From the NCBI RefSeq assembly GCF_039536325.1, contig NZ_BAAAYO010000002.1, forward strand, positions 372,001 through 436,000: a stretch of DNA of 64,000 nt. Reading direction: 5' to 3'. The DNA is from Paenibacillus_AB hodogayensis. GTDB lineage: Bacteria > Bacillota > Bacilli > Paenibacillales > NBRC-103111. Under the pieces are notes generated by a model. The model saw nothing but the letters and a program-made list of their open reading frames with translations, ran no database searches and was not told the origin of the DNA. A program made the position numbers and the translations under genes. Shown here in pieces: positions 35,633 to 45,016 of this stretch (positions are counted from its first letter, which is position 1; each line of letters opens with the position of its first letter).

Positions 35633-38600
35633 CTATATCGTCTGTACCGCGTTCTCGGCCGCGGTCTGCGGCAGCCTGCGGACCCGGTGCGTCAACGAAT
35701 CGTAAAGCGACTGGACCCGGTCCGCGATTTTCGCGGGGTTGTACTGTTCCTCCAGCTTGGCATAAGCCCGCTCCGCCATTTCCGAGCCTGCGGCCGGATC
35801 GAGCAGCAGCTCGGTGATGTGCCAGTACAGCGATTCGACGTGTCCGGGAAGCGCCTTGAAGCCGTCCCGGCCGTGCTCCACCAGCTCGGCAAGTCCTCCG
35901 GTGTCCGAGACGACGAGCGGTCTGCGTGCCGCCATCGCCTCCAGCGCCACGATGCCGAACGGTTCGTACAGGCTCGGGAACACGCACAGATCGGCGGCGG
36001 CATACAGACGAGCCTTCGTCTCGTCATCCACAAAGCCCCAGAACGAGGCGCGTTCGCCCAGTCCGAGCTCGGCGGCCTGCCGCTCTAACTGCTCCCGCAT
36101 CGGTCCCGCCCCGACCGCAACTAGCCGGGCGCCAGGAACCCGGGACAGGATCGACGGCATGGCGGAGAGCAGCACCTGAACGCCCTTCTCGTAGACGAGC
36201 CGGCCGACAAACAGCATGATCCGGTCGTGGGGAGCAAACCAATGCGAACGGGCCCAAGAATCCGCCGACCCGGCATGTTCGGAGGCATTCGCCCCGCCGA
36301 ACGACGGCTCCGCGTTTCCGGCCTCCCATTCCACCCGCTCTACGCTTTCGGGGTTCGCTTCGCGCCGATCCGGCCCGGCGGCCGTACGGATGCCGTTCGG
36401 AACTATATCGACCTTCTCCCCGTCCAGCCCGAATAGGCGGACGACCTCTTCCTTCATATGCCGGCTGCATACGAATACGCGGCTCGCCTCGTACGTCAGC
36501 TTCCACTCCAGCTCATGAATCCGGTGCGACAGCTCGCTGTGCAGCCGCCCCTGCCCGCGGCCCCATTCCGTCGCATGGATCGTGGCGACCAGCGGCACGC
36601 CGTAGCTGTGCTTCAGCTCCCGGGCAGCGTGAAAGACCATCCAGTCATGGGCGTGCAGCAGATCGAGCCGGCCTCCGCGCTCCTTCCAAGCGACCACGTA
36701 GTCGACCATCGCCATGTTCATCTCGAACGTCCAATGGTAAAAGTCCGTGTCGCCGGAACAAAGCACCGGCAGACGGTGCACATGCACGCCGTTGCGCATC
36801 TCGTAAGCAGGGGCGCCGGCCGCTTCCGTCGTGACTACGTGAACCGCTTCCCCGCGCGCCGCCAGCGCCTCGGCCAGGTCGGCCACGGCCCGCGACAAGC
36901 CGCCGACAGATTGGGGCGGGTATTCCCACGCCAGCATGAAGGTGGCCGGCGGCGGCTCCGAGCCGTCATCGAGCGGTTCGGAGGAAGCCCGCAGGGCGAC
37001 ATGAACGGGTGCCGGGGAAGGCTGCGCGGGAACGTAATCCCGGTAGTCGACGCTTGGAAAGCAAGGATGACGGCTTTCCAAGGCCGCGACGTACGCGTCG
37101 TCGATTCCTCCGTCCTCGATCATGCCGCACAGCCGGTTAAAACGCCCGAGATGATCCTTCGTCCGGCGGACCGCGTAGTCGACGACCGTACGACTGTCCA
37201 TGATGAACGCCCAGTCGCTGCTTTGCGCCAGCAGCAGCTCCCGGGCGGCTTGGTTCAGCGCCCGCGACAGCGACAGCGGCCCGGACTCGGCCCCCAGCTC
37301 CCCCGGTGCAGCGTCGCCCTGCTGCGCCAGTTCGGCGTAACGGGCAGCCAGCGCGACCATGCGGTCCTCGGCTTGATGAAGATGCCGATAAATCCAATCA
37401 TTGGCCGGCTGGAGCCATACTTCGGAAGTCCCGCTGCGCCCCCAGCTCGACTCGTTGATGCAGCCGACATCGGACGTAGGGTATTGCCGCAAATAGTCGC
37501 CCGGCGTCATCAGCTTCACACGGTGCTGATCGTGGTAGGCCTGCCGGCACAGCATTTCCAGCCAGATCGGGCCTTCGTACCACCAATGGCCGAACAGCTC
37601 GGCGTCGTAAGGCGACACGATGATCGGGCGGCGATCCAGCCAGCCGCTTCCGGCTTCCACCTGTCTGGCACGGCAGGAGAGGAAATGCGAGGCTTGCTCG
37701 GCGGCGGCCCCCCGGGCCCACTCGGGATTATAGGGCTCCCGATGCTGGCCGTTGCCGGTAATGCGGTAATATTTCATCCCGGTATTGACGCGTTCGTGGG
37801 TCGACAGCACATACGGGCGGATGTACTCCCATTCGTCCGCGTCGTTCCAGCCGAGGTCCCAGCCGATATCGCGGTAAAATTCGCGGTAGTCGACGTGCCC
37901 GGGGTAGCCGTCGGCGGCGCTCCACACCTGCTCCGACGATTCCCGGTCGCGCGGGAATACGGATAAGCCGTAAGGCGTCGTCAGCGGAGCCAACAGTCCC
38001 CGGCCCGGAGCCGGCGAAGCATATTCCACGGCGGATGCGTCGCCGACAAAGCAAGGGACGCCCTCCATCCTCAGCAATCTGTCAATGCCTGGCGTATACG
38101 CGCACTCCGGCAGCCAAAGTCCGGCTGGCTTTTGCCCAAAATGCCGCTCGTGCTCGCGGATACCGGTGCGAAGCTGCGCACGAATCGCCTCTTCGGTCTT
38201 CATCAACGGCAAATACCCGTGCGTCGCCGCCGACGTCCATAAGTCGAGAACGCCGCGTTCCTGCAGACGGCCGAACGCCGCCGCCACATTCCGGCCGCAG
38301 CCTTCGTACAACGCCTTCAAGCCTCGAAACCGCTCCGCGTACATAACCGCCAGCGGACGCAGCCGGGCGTCATCGCTCAGACGCTCGGTTTCCTTATCCG
38401 CCAGTCCGATAATGCGGTCCAAATACGCCGCATACCGGGCTTGCATCAGCGGATCGGTCCACAGCGCCAGCAGCGTCGGGGTCACCGAGAACGTGATGCG
38501 GTATCCGATGCCGTCCCGAACCAGCCTCTCGAACACGTCGAGCAGCGGCAAGTACGTCTCTGTCATCGCCTCGTAAAACCATCTTTCCTCCATGACGTCG

Positions 38601-38695
38601 TCGCGCTCGGCATGACGGACGTATGGCAAATGCGCATGCAGCACCAAAGCCAAATATCCTTGCGGCTCGGCCTTCGCTTTCCATCTTTTGTACAT
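35633..38695 (-). CDS. GH57-type glucan branching/transferase domain fused to GT4 glycosyltransferase
   Basis: A 1020-residue two-enzyme fusion. The N-terminal GH57 barrel has LHAHLPYVRHAE near residue 20, nucleophile motif LWLPECAY (Glu near 195) and acid motif YDAELFGHWWYEG (Asp near 363), followed by a DUF1957-like helical C-domain (about 430-560). The GT4 half (about 586-1000) has WEYPPQSVGGLSRAV, LLHAHDWM, IHATEWGRGQG, FVGRLVYEKGVQ and SLYEPFGIVALEAMA with the donor-binding Glu. It probably extends alpha-1,4-glucan and branches it in one polypeptide. ATG 38695 follows GGGGG; a TTG at 38707 is less likely. Confidence 0.92.
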   Translation of the reverse strand: MYKRWKAKAEPQGYLALVLHAHLPYVRHAERDDVMEERWFYEAMTETYLPLLDVFERLVRDGIGYRITFSVTPTLLALWTDPLMQARYAAYLDRIIGLADKETERLSDDARLRPLAVMYAERFRGLKALYEGCGRNVAAAFGRLQERGVLDLWTSAATHGYLPLMKTEEAIRAQLRTGIREHERHFGQKPAGLWLPECAYTPGIDRLLRMEGVPCFVGDASAVEYASPAPGRGLLAPLTTPYGLSVFPRDRESSEQVWSAADGYPGHVDYREFYRDIGWDLGWNDADEWEYIRPYVLSTHERVNTGMKYYRITGNGQHREPYNPEWARGAAAEQASHFLSCRARQVEAGSGWLDRRPIIVSPYDAELFGHWWYEGPIWLEMLCRQAYHDQHRVKLMTPGDYLRQYPTSDVGCINESSWGRSGTSEVWLQPANDWIYRHLHQAEDRMVALAARYAELAQQGDAAPGELGAESGPLSLSRALNQAARELLLAQSSDWAFIMDSRTVVDYAVRRTKDHLGRFNRLCGMIEDGGIDDAYVAALESRHPCFPSVDYRDYVPAQPSPAPVHVALRASSEPLDDGSEPPPATFMLAWEYPPQSVGGLSRAVADLAEALAARGEAVHVVTTEAAGAPAYEMRNGVHVHRLPVLCSGDTDFYHWTFEMNMAMVDYVVAWKERGGRLDLLHAHDWMVFHAARELKHSYGVPLVATIHATEWGRGQGRLHSELSHRIHELEWKLTYEASRVFVCSRHMKEEVVRLFGLDGEKVDIVPNGIRTAAGPDRREANPESVERVEWEAGNAEPSFGGANASEHAGSADSWARSHWFAPHDRIMLFVGRLVYEKGVQVLLSAMPSILSRVPGARLVAVGAGPMREQLERQAAELGLGERASFWGFVDDETKARLYAAADLCVFPSLYEPFGIVALEAMAARRPLVVSDTGGLAELVEHGRDGFKALPGHVESLYWHITELLLDPAAGSEMAERAYAKLEEQYNPAKIADRVQSLYDSLTHRVRRLPQTAAENAVQTI

Positions 38696-38774
38696 CGCTA
38701 CCCCCAATGGAATGAACGTTCATCATTCGGTTCTATCTGTCTCCCGCTCTTGCACTGGTTTGGTATGCTCGCCG

Positions 38775-39266
38775 TTATCCGGAACCGAAGTGCTCCAAAC
38801 CGGCTCGAGGCAAGTAGACCGCCTGGCCGTCCGCAGACGCTACCGGAACGATGTCCGCAGACGATGCGTCCCGGTCCGTCGAACCGGCGCGCGGGGTCTG
38901 TACGACATTAGAACGGATGAAAGGAATAAATTGCCTTTCCCAACTGTAAACGCCAAAATCGACGGCATAAGCCGCATCCCCATTCAAGCCGGTTATGTAC
39001 CAGTTGTCGGCTTCGGGCGTCAGCTCGATATCGGTCGTGCGGTTGGCATTGCGGCCGTCGAACCTTATATAGGTGATGTCATACAGCCGCAGCACCTTCG
39101 ACAGCTGTCCGTAATCGCACCCGAAATGCTGCGAGGCCAGCCATTTTTTGCGGTTCGAGATTTCCCAATACGCATAGACCGCATGCGCATCCCGTACAAG
39201 CAGACGCAGCATGTCTTTGCCGAATGCGCCGGGCGTCTCGTAGCCCTCCAACATCGATTGCGGCAA
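38775..39266 (-). CDS. DUF4912 domain protein
   Basis: A 163-residue protein with DUF4912 features: KDMLRLLVRDAHAVYAYWEIS near residue 17, LRLYDIT, TPEADNWYITGL and YAVDFGVYSWERQFIPFIRSN. The domain has an immunoglobulin/carbohydrate-binding-like look and is repeatedly found beside GH57 glucan genes, as here. First gene of the cluster, 79 bp upstream of the GH57-GT4 gene. TTG 39266 is used because AAGGGG is five bases upstream; ATG 39254 is 18 bases away. Function unknown. Confidence 0.8.
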   Translation of the reverse strand: MPQSMLEGYETPGAFGKDMLRLLVRDAHAVYAYWEISNRKKWLASQHFGCDYGQLSKVLRLYDITYIRFDGRNANRTTDIELTPEADNWYITGLNGDAAYAVDFGVYSWERQFIPFIRSNVVQTPRAGSTDRDASSADIVPVASADGQAVYLPRAGLEHFGSG

Positions 39267-39336
39267 TCGTTCCCCTTCCTTTCCTTAAGCTACTTCTAAC
39301 CATACGAGAGGGCGCGGCAAAATATGACTGGTTGCC

Positions 39337-39375
39337 AAAAAAGCCGGAACAACCCGCTAAGGTCGTCCGGCTTTT
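39337..39375. terminator. Bidirectional terminator
   Basis: GCCGGA (39343-39348) and TCCGGC (39366-39371) form a stem with AAAAAA before it and TTTT after it. On the minus strand it ends the MATE gene. Confidence 0.8.
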
Positions 39376-39389
39376 AAAGTTTATGCAAA

Positions 39390-40925
39390 TCAAACCCGCA
39401 CCGTCTTCCAGGCCCCTTTCTTGAACCGGCGCATAATTAGAAACGAGCGGACGAATTGATCCGCCGCCGCGGCCAGCCATATGCCGTACAAGTCCATACC
39501 GATGCCGTACACGAACAGCAAGCTCAGCACGACCCGAAAGCCCCATACGCCGATAAAGGTAGAGTAAAGCGGGTAACGCGTGTCCCCGGCTCCCCGCAGC
39601 GCTCCGCTCAGGATGAACTGCGTCGCTTGGGAAATCTGGATAAAGCCCATAATGCGGATCGACAACGAGCCCTTCTCGATAATAGCCGGCTCGGTCGTAT
39701 ACAGCAGCATAATTTGCGGCGCGAACAAAATGAAGCCGACGCCGATCGCTCCGGCGACGATGATGCCGATTTTACGAACCTGCCATCCGTAACGCTCGGC
39801 GAGCTCGGGCTTATGCGCGCCCAGCGCCTGACCGACCAAGGTGGAGGCGGCGATCGCGAACGCCATGCCGGGCATGAAGGACAGCCCGAATATGCTGAAC
39901 GCGATCTGGGTCGCCGCAATGGCCATCGTCCCGAGACTGGCCGCAACCTTGAAAAAAACAAGCATGCCGAGCCGCATGACGATCTGCTCGATCGCGGACG
40001 GGAAGCCGATCTTGCCGATACGGGCGATCATCGCCCGGTCGATGCGGAACAGATGGCGAAACGAAAGCCGGACTTTGTATTTGCCGCTGAACATAACGGC
40101 CGTCACCCATGCCATCGACACGAATTGGGCAATGATTGTCGCAGCCGCAGCGCCTGTAATGCCGATGCCTTCAAAGCCAGCAAAGCCGTAAATGAGCGGA
40201 TAGCCGATCAGCACGACCAGAATGTTGGCAACTACATTGATCTTCATCGGCGTCCGCGTATCTCCGGCCCCCCGCAGCGTAGCGGTGAACGCCATCGATA
40301 TCGTCGTAAACCCTAGCGACAGAAAGACGAGCTTAGCATAAGCCAGCCCATGGGCCACGACATCCTCCGCTCCGCCCATCAGCCTCAGGAAATCGCCGGC
40401 AAACGTATAGCTCAGCGCGATTAGCACGACGGACAAGACGATATTGAGCAAGAACGCCTGTCCTGCCGCCCGGTCGGCCTCATCCAGACGTCCCGATCCG
40501 ATCGAACGGGCCACGATGACCGTCGTTCCGACATTAAGCGTGGAGAAAAGGGCCAATAAAAGAAAAAAAGGCTGGTTCGTCAAGCCGACCGTAGCCACCG
40601 CTTCGGGACTTAATCGCCCGACCATAATCATACTGAGCATTTGCGTGAAGTTGGTCAGCATCATCTCGACGAGAGACGGACCGGCCAAGCGGAAAATCGA
40701 TTGCCGGACGGCTTTTTTGTCGCTCGGATCGACAAGAAACGCCTCGTTTCCTTTCATTTCCGTTTCCGTCTTCCGGCTCGCGCCGAATCCCGCCTCCACA
40801 GCCGGATCCGCTCCCGTTTCCGTCACGCCGGCTCCCGTCACGGCTTCCATTGCTGCCGCTTCCGCTCGAGGCTCCGGAAGTCCGCTCGTCTCTGTCAGCG
40901 GCTGCCGTTTGTTATCCGCTTTCAT
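39390..40925 (-). CDS. MATE-family efflux transporter with long N-terminal extension
   Basis: A 511-residue multidrug/toxin exporter with 12 TM helices from about residue 75 on: FRLAGPSLVEMMLTNFTQMLSMIMVGRLSPEAVATVGL at the first repeat and LRGAGDTRTPM / LRGAGDTRYPL, one in each half. The first 75 residues are a soluble, Glu/Ala-rich stretch not part of the usual MATE fold, although the RBS (GAGGGTG) supports ATG 40925. An internal ATG before LVDPSDKK has no good site. Substrates unknown. Confidence 0.9.
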   Translation of the reverse strand: MKADNKRQPLTETSGLPEPRAEAAAMEAVTGAGVTETGADPAVEAGFGASRKTETEMKGNEAFLVDPSDKKAVRQSIFRLAGPSLVEMMLTNFTQMLSMIMVGRLSPEAVATVGLTNQPFFLLLALFSTLNVGTTVIVARSIGSGRLDEADRAAGQAFLLNIVLSVVLIALSYTFAGDFLRLMGGAEDVVAHGLAYAKLVFLSLGFTTISMAFTATLRGAGDTRTPMKINVVANILVVLIGYPLIYGFAGFEGIGITGAAAATIIAQFVSMAWVTAVMFSGKYKVRLSFRHLFRIDRAMIARIGKIGFPSAIEQIVMRLGMLVFFKVAASLGTMAIAATQIAFSIFGLSFMPGMAFAIAASTLVGQALGAHKPELAERYGWQVRKIGIIVAGAIGVGFILFAPQIMLLYTTEPAIIEKGSLSIRIMGFIQISQATQFILSGALRGAGDTRYPLYSTFIGVWGFRVVLSLLFVYGIGMDLYGIWLAAAADQFVRSFLIMRRFKKGAWKTVRV

Positions 40926-41048
40926 AAATCCGCACCCTCGCTTCCGCCGTCATGTGGTCATGCAAACCCTGATCTTCATCATACCACAGAACGGCATAGG
41001 CGAACGGGTCAAACGGAAATTCCGCACGTGGCGGGCATGATGTGCCGA

Positions 41049-43286
41049 CTAAGAACGGATCGTTCCGACTCCTTCTCTGGCAGCTTCCGTTCTGCTCCTT
41101 CCTCTCGCGCCACGGTATTCCAGTGGCGTGACGCCTTCGCGTTTTTTGAATTTGCGGAAGAAATTGTTCGGATCGGTGAGCCCGACTCGCTCGACGATGT
41201 CTTTGATTCTCAAGTCGGTTCCGACCAGCAGCTCCTTTGCTTTTGTCATGCGAACGCCGTCTACATATTGCATGAGCGGGCTTCCGGTCTGATCCTTGAA
41301 GTATCGGGATAAATAGGAGCGCGAGACGCCAAGCGTGTCGGCGATGCCTTCGGAAGACAAGCTCCCGTCGGTGTAATGCTGGTCGATTAAAGCCAGCGCC
41401 TGCTCCAGCAGTTCGGCATTTTTACTCTCCTTGCGCGACGCGATATCGTCGCATACGCCCCCGCAAAACCGGACGACCGCAGTCTCCAGCTCGGCGATCG
41501 TCTCGAACCGGGTCGCGAACAGCTCCGTCAAGCTTGCCGCGGCTTCTTCCGGCAGCTCGATGCCCGACTCGGCAATCGTCTTCATAATCGTATGAATGAG
41601 ATCGAAGGAAAGGCGTTCTCCCATATCGACATCGAGCGGCTGCCCGGATAGACTCGCGACGATTTCGCGAATTCGCGAGCTGGCTTCGTCCTTGTCTCCT
41701 TTGCGGATCGCTGCCGAAAGGAGCGGGTGAAGGTCGAACGGATAACGGTAATGATCTGGCTCCTTTTCCCGCAGGCTCGCGTAGACGAACGTTTTCCCCC
41801 CGCCGAGCAGATAACGGCTGCGCGCCGCGTAGTTGGCTTCGAGAAACGATTTGTAGATCAGATCGGGGCCCCCATATACGCAGCCGATTCCGGCCGTGAA
41901 CGTAAAGCGGAAGTGGCGCTCGAGGAAGACGTTCGCCTTGTCCGCCAGTTCCTTCACCTGCTCTGCGCCGCAGTCCTCCTTCAAGCTCAGCACCAGCACG
42001 ATGCTGCCCGGCTCCACCCCTTCCAGCGTCCAGCCCTGGCCGAGATCGCCGGCAAGCTCCTCCAGCACGTTTTTCAAGCTGAACAGCATGACAGCCGTAC
42101 CGGAACGGATGCCGCCGACGGAGACTGGTCCGAAACGATCGATCAGCAGCTGCGCGACGACAAAGCGCTCGTGCGGGAAATCGGGCATGGCCGACAAGGC
42201 CGGCGACGTTTCGTCAGGTTCCTTCGATTTGCCGCGAATCAAATCGAGCAGCTCCTTTTCCATGACGATCCGCGACTGGCTCTTGATGACGGTATGCAGC
42301 CTGCGCTCGGTCCGGTACTGGCGCGCTCCAAGCACGAACGACAGCATGACGCTGACGAGCAGCACGCCGAGCACGGAAACCGCGAATACGGCGCGGCTTC
42401 GAATGACGGAGCCGAGCACCCGTTCCGCCGGCAAAATGCTAACGAACGACCAGCCGTTATATCCGGATACGATGCGAGTCACGAATAGCTTCTCCCCGTC
42501 AAGCGTAACGGTCCGCACGCTATCCCGCGGCAAGTCGCCGGGCAGCCGCTCGAGCAGCGGAGCCGCCTCTTCTTCCTTGCCGAGTTCCGCCGCATAAGCG
42601 ATCAGCCGTCCGCGATCGTCGGCGATATAGGCATAACCCGCTTCGTTTTTGAGCACATTGCGGATCATGCCGCTCCATTCGCGCTCGTCGATCTGAAACA
42701 GGATCACTCCGTAAGGACGGCTTGCGTTCAACGGGAGCGGGTACAGATAGGTTGCCCGGTTGCGCGTCTCGACGCCGTTCAGCGTAACCGGCTCCAACGG
42801 ACGGAGAAAGGGCTGGCGCAGCTGCGCGAACTCCGCCTGAAACATATCGCTGTCCCAGTTGGCATACCGATAGGCTTCTCCGAAAAAAGAGTTTAGGTCG
42901 TACATACCGCTTGCGGTATAAATACGGTCCCCGGACTTGCCCCGAAAATAAACCGCGATCTCGCCGGCAAAGCCGTTGGCCGCCTTGAATTTGGCCAAGC
43001 TTCGCACTTTCTGGCCCATCCGGTAGCCTTCGCTGGCCGGTACGTCGGAGACGAGATCCGGATCTCCGGCAATCAACTGGGCGATACGGTTCATATCCAT
43101 CATGCGCGCATCCGTCACATCCCGCACCTGCTTCAGCATGGAGACGGACGTCCCGGCGATTTCCCGCTCCATGGAGCGGAAGAACGTCCCGTATACAGCG
43201 AGCCCTACGATAAACAGCGCGACGCATACGAGCGCGATGTAAGACAGCACATAACCGGCGAGCCCCCTTCCGGCATAACGAATCAT
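41049..43286 (-). CDS. Membrane-anchored AraC-type regulator
   Basis: A 745-residue relative in design of the 26219-28513 regulator. TM1 about residues 12-34, extracellular sensor about 35-295, TM2 about 297-318 (FAVSVLGVLLVSVMLSFVLG), cytoplasmic linker, AraC HTH pair about 640-735 (IADTLGVSRSYLSRYFKDQTG and DPNNFFRKFKKREGVTPLEY). ATG 43286 after AGGAGAG. It lies 18 bp downstream of three binding-protein-like genes on the same strand, so regulator and binding proteins are made together. Confidence 0.9.
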   Translation of the reverse strand: MIRYAGRGLAGYVLSYIALVCVALFIVGLAVYGTFFRSMEREIAGTSVSMLKQVRDVTDARMMDMNRIAQLIAGDPDLVSDVPASEGYRMGQKVRSLAKFKAANGFAGEIAVYFRGKSGDRIYTASGMYDLNSFFGEAYRYANWDSDMFQAEFAQLRQPFLRPLEPVTLNGVETRNRATYLYPLPLNASRPYGVILFQIDEREWSGMIRNVLKNEAGYAYIADDRGRLIAYAAELGKEEEAAPLLERLPGDLPRDSVRTVTLDGEKLFVTRIVSGYNGWSFVSILPAERVLGSVIRSRAVFAVSVLGVLLVSVMLSFVLGARQYRTERRLHTVIKSQSRIVMEKELLDLIRGKSKEPDETSPALSAMPDFPHERFVVAQLLIDRFGPVSVGGIRSGTAVMLFSLKNVLEELAGDLGQGWTLEGVEPGSIVLVLSLKEDCGAEQVKELADKANVFLERHFRFTFTAGIGCVYGGPDLIYKSFLEANYAARSRYLLGGGKTFVYASLREKEPDHYRYPFDLHPLLSAAIRKGDKDEASSRIREIVASLSGQPLDVDMGERLSFDLIHTIMKTIAESGIELPEEAAASLTELFATRFETIAELETAVVRFCGGVCDDIASRKESKNAELLEQALALIDQHYTDGSLSSEGIADTLGVSRSYLSRYFKDQTGSPLMQYVDGVRMTKAKELLVGTDLRIKDIVERVGLTDPNNFFRKFKKREGVTPLEYRGARGRSRTEAAREGVGTIRS

Positions 43287-43304
43287 GGCTATTCTCTCCT
43301 CGAA

Positions 43305-44903
43305 TCAAGGCATGGCAAACCGTTTGTAAGCGGATGCATAAATCGCCATGTAGCCGGTCAGACCTTTGCGGCGTAACGATACCACATAATCGTCCCACGC
43401 TTCGAACGTTACCTCGCCGGTTATGAAACGATTGCGCATCTCGGCGACATAGCCTTGAATATCCGCGCTGTAAGCGATCATTAAATCGTTCTCGTCCGGC
43501 GTGTACGTAAAGCCCGGCCACACCTCGGCGGGGAGCGCCGGCTGGAGCCGGCTCGCCCCTGCCTGCGCCGACGCCGACGACTCGGCTCCCGGAAACGTGG
43601 TTTTCCGCACGATGCCCGGATATTCGGCGCGCGGCCAGATCAGGAATTGGCCGATTCTCCGTTCCGACTTGGCGTCTTCGCCTTGTCCGATCACGGCTGC
43701 TGTAGAATCGGAAAAAGCGGAGGCCCTTTCGGCCGCCGGACGGTACGTTTCATCGGGGGAGCCGAGGAAAAACAGCCGGTTCCCTTCCTCGCTATAGAAA
43801 TAATCGGCCCAGCGGATCGCCGCTTCCGGATAACGATTCGCAGAAGTAACGGCGAAAGCCCCTGCGCGATGCAGCGGATGATGCACCCCGGCAAACAGCC
43901 GGTCTCCGCGGGGACCGGCGAGAGCGGCCCCTGCCGCGTATTCGCCTTCAACGGAGGACGGCGGACCGTTGCCGACGAAAGCCCCGACGGGTTCTTCGCG
44001 GATCAGACGCAAAAATTCGCTCTCGTTGATCGCGAACAGGCGATTGTCGAGAAGCCCTTCTTCGTACAGGCGACGCATGAATTGAAGCATCTCCTTGTAT
44101 TCGGGACTCGTCGGAATAAACCTCAACGCCCCCGATCTCGGGTTGACGTCCACAAACGGGTGCTCGGCACCGCGATTACCCAAACCCCAGGCCCCTTTCA
44201 GTACAAGCTCCAAGGAATCGATATCCTGGACGAGCAGGGCGGTTTCATCATGCTTGTAATTGCCGTTCCTGTCGCTCGAGGCGAATCGCTTCAGCAAGCG
44301 GTACAGCTCTTCCGTCGTTTCCGGCGGTCTCTCGCCGAGCGCCGCGAGCCAGGACCGGCTCAGCCACAGCTTCTCTCCGGTCAGCATGGAGCCGAATTCC
44401 GGATCGTACAGCATCGGGAGCGAATAAATATGGCCGTCCGGCATCGTCAGCCCCCGGCGCACGTCCGGATAACGGTCCAACAGCGCTTTCAAATGCGGGG
44501 CTTCTCGGTCGATCAGGTTTTCCAGCGGAATCAAAACGCCCGAAGCGCCGTAACCGACCAGCTCGAGCGGGGACAGCTGCGTGCCGTACAAGATGTCCGG
44601 CCACTCCCCCGGGCTGCGGGACAGCAGCAGGTTGCGCCGGTCCGCAACTTCCGAAGCCGGTACGGTTTGCCAGTCGATATGAATGCCGCTCAACCTCTCA
44701 TATTGCAGCCACAGCGGCATCCGGTTCCAGTCCGAGGCAACGGCCGGAGAGTAGCCGGCAAACGCTTTTATGGTAATCGATTGCTCTTTGTTATCGTTTT
44801 GTTCCACAAGCCGTGCCGCCGTTAGGCCAAGCGCGCAGCAAACTCCGACGAGCACAACGGCCGCCGTCGCCGCCAATCCCATCCTCCTGGTTGTCGACTT
44901 CAT
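43305..44903 (-). CDS. Extracellular solute-binding-like protein, membrane anchored
   Basis: A 532-residue LplA-like binding protein (ASDWNRMPLWLQYERLSGIHIDWQ, WPDILYG, DGHIYSLPMLYDPEFGSML, DRNGNYKHDE). The N-terminus has one hydrophobic segment (about 13-32, AAVVLVGVCCALGL) whose Cys context is not a clean lipobox, so it may stay as a signal anchor. ATG 44903 follows GGAGG at six bases. Third of three consecutive binding-protein genes, directly before the AraC-type regulator, with no permease. Confidence 0.82.
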   Translation of the reverse strand: MKSTTRRMGLAATAAVVLVGVCCALGLTAARLVEQNDNKEQSITIKAFAGYSPAVASDWNRMPLWLQYERLSGIHIDWQTVPASEVADRRNLLLSRSPGEWPDILYGTQLSPLELVGYGASGVLIPLENLIDREAPHLKALLDRYPDVRRGLTMPDGHIYSLPMLYDPEFGSMLTGEKLWLSRSWLAALGERPPETTEELYRLLKRFASSDRNGNYKHDETALLVQDIDSLELVLKGAWGLGNRGAEHPFVDVNPRSGALRFIPTSPEYKEMLQFMRRLYEEGLLDNRLFAINESEFLRLIREEPVGAFVGNGPPSSVEGEYAAGAALAGPRGDRLFAGVHHPLHRAGAFAVTSANRYPEAAIRWADYFYSEEGNRLFFLGSPDETYRPAAERASAFSDSTAAVIGQGEDAKSERRIGQFLIWPRAEYPGIVRKTTFPGAESSASAQAGASRLQPALPAEVWPGFTYTPDENDLMIAYSADIQGYVAEMRNRFITGEVTFEAWDDYVVSLRRKGLTGYMAIYASAYKRFAMP

Positions 44904-45016
44904 GCTCCGCCTCCAGTCCGTCCAACGAACGTCACCCCTATTGTAAGGGATCGATGAAGGCTTGTACATAGGGCCCGTCGACTGTTATCGGGACGGATAA
45001 CGCTTTTGCCGGCTTG

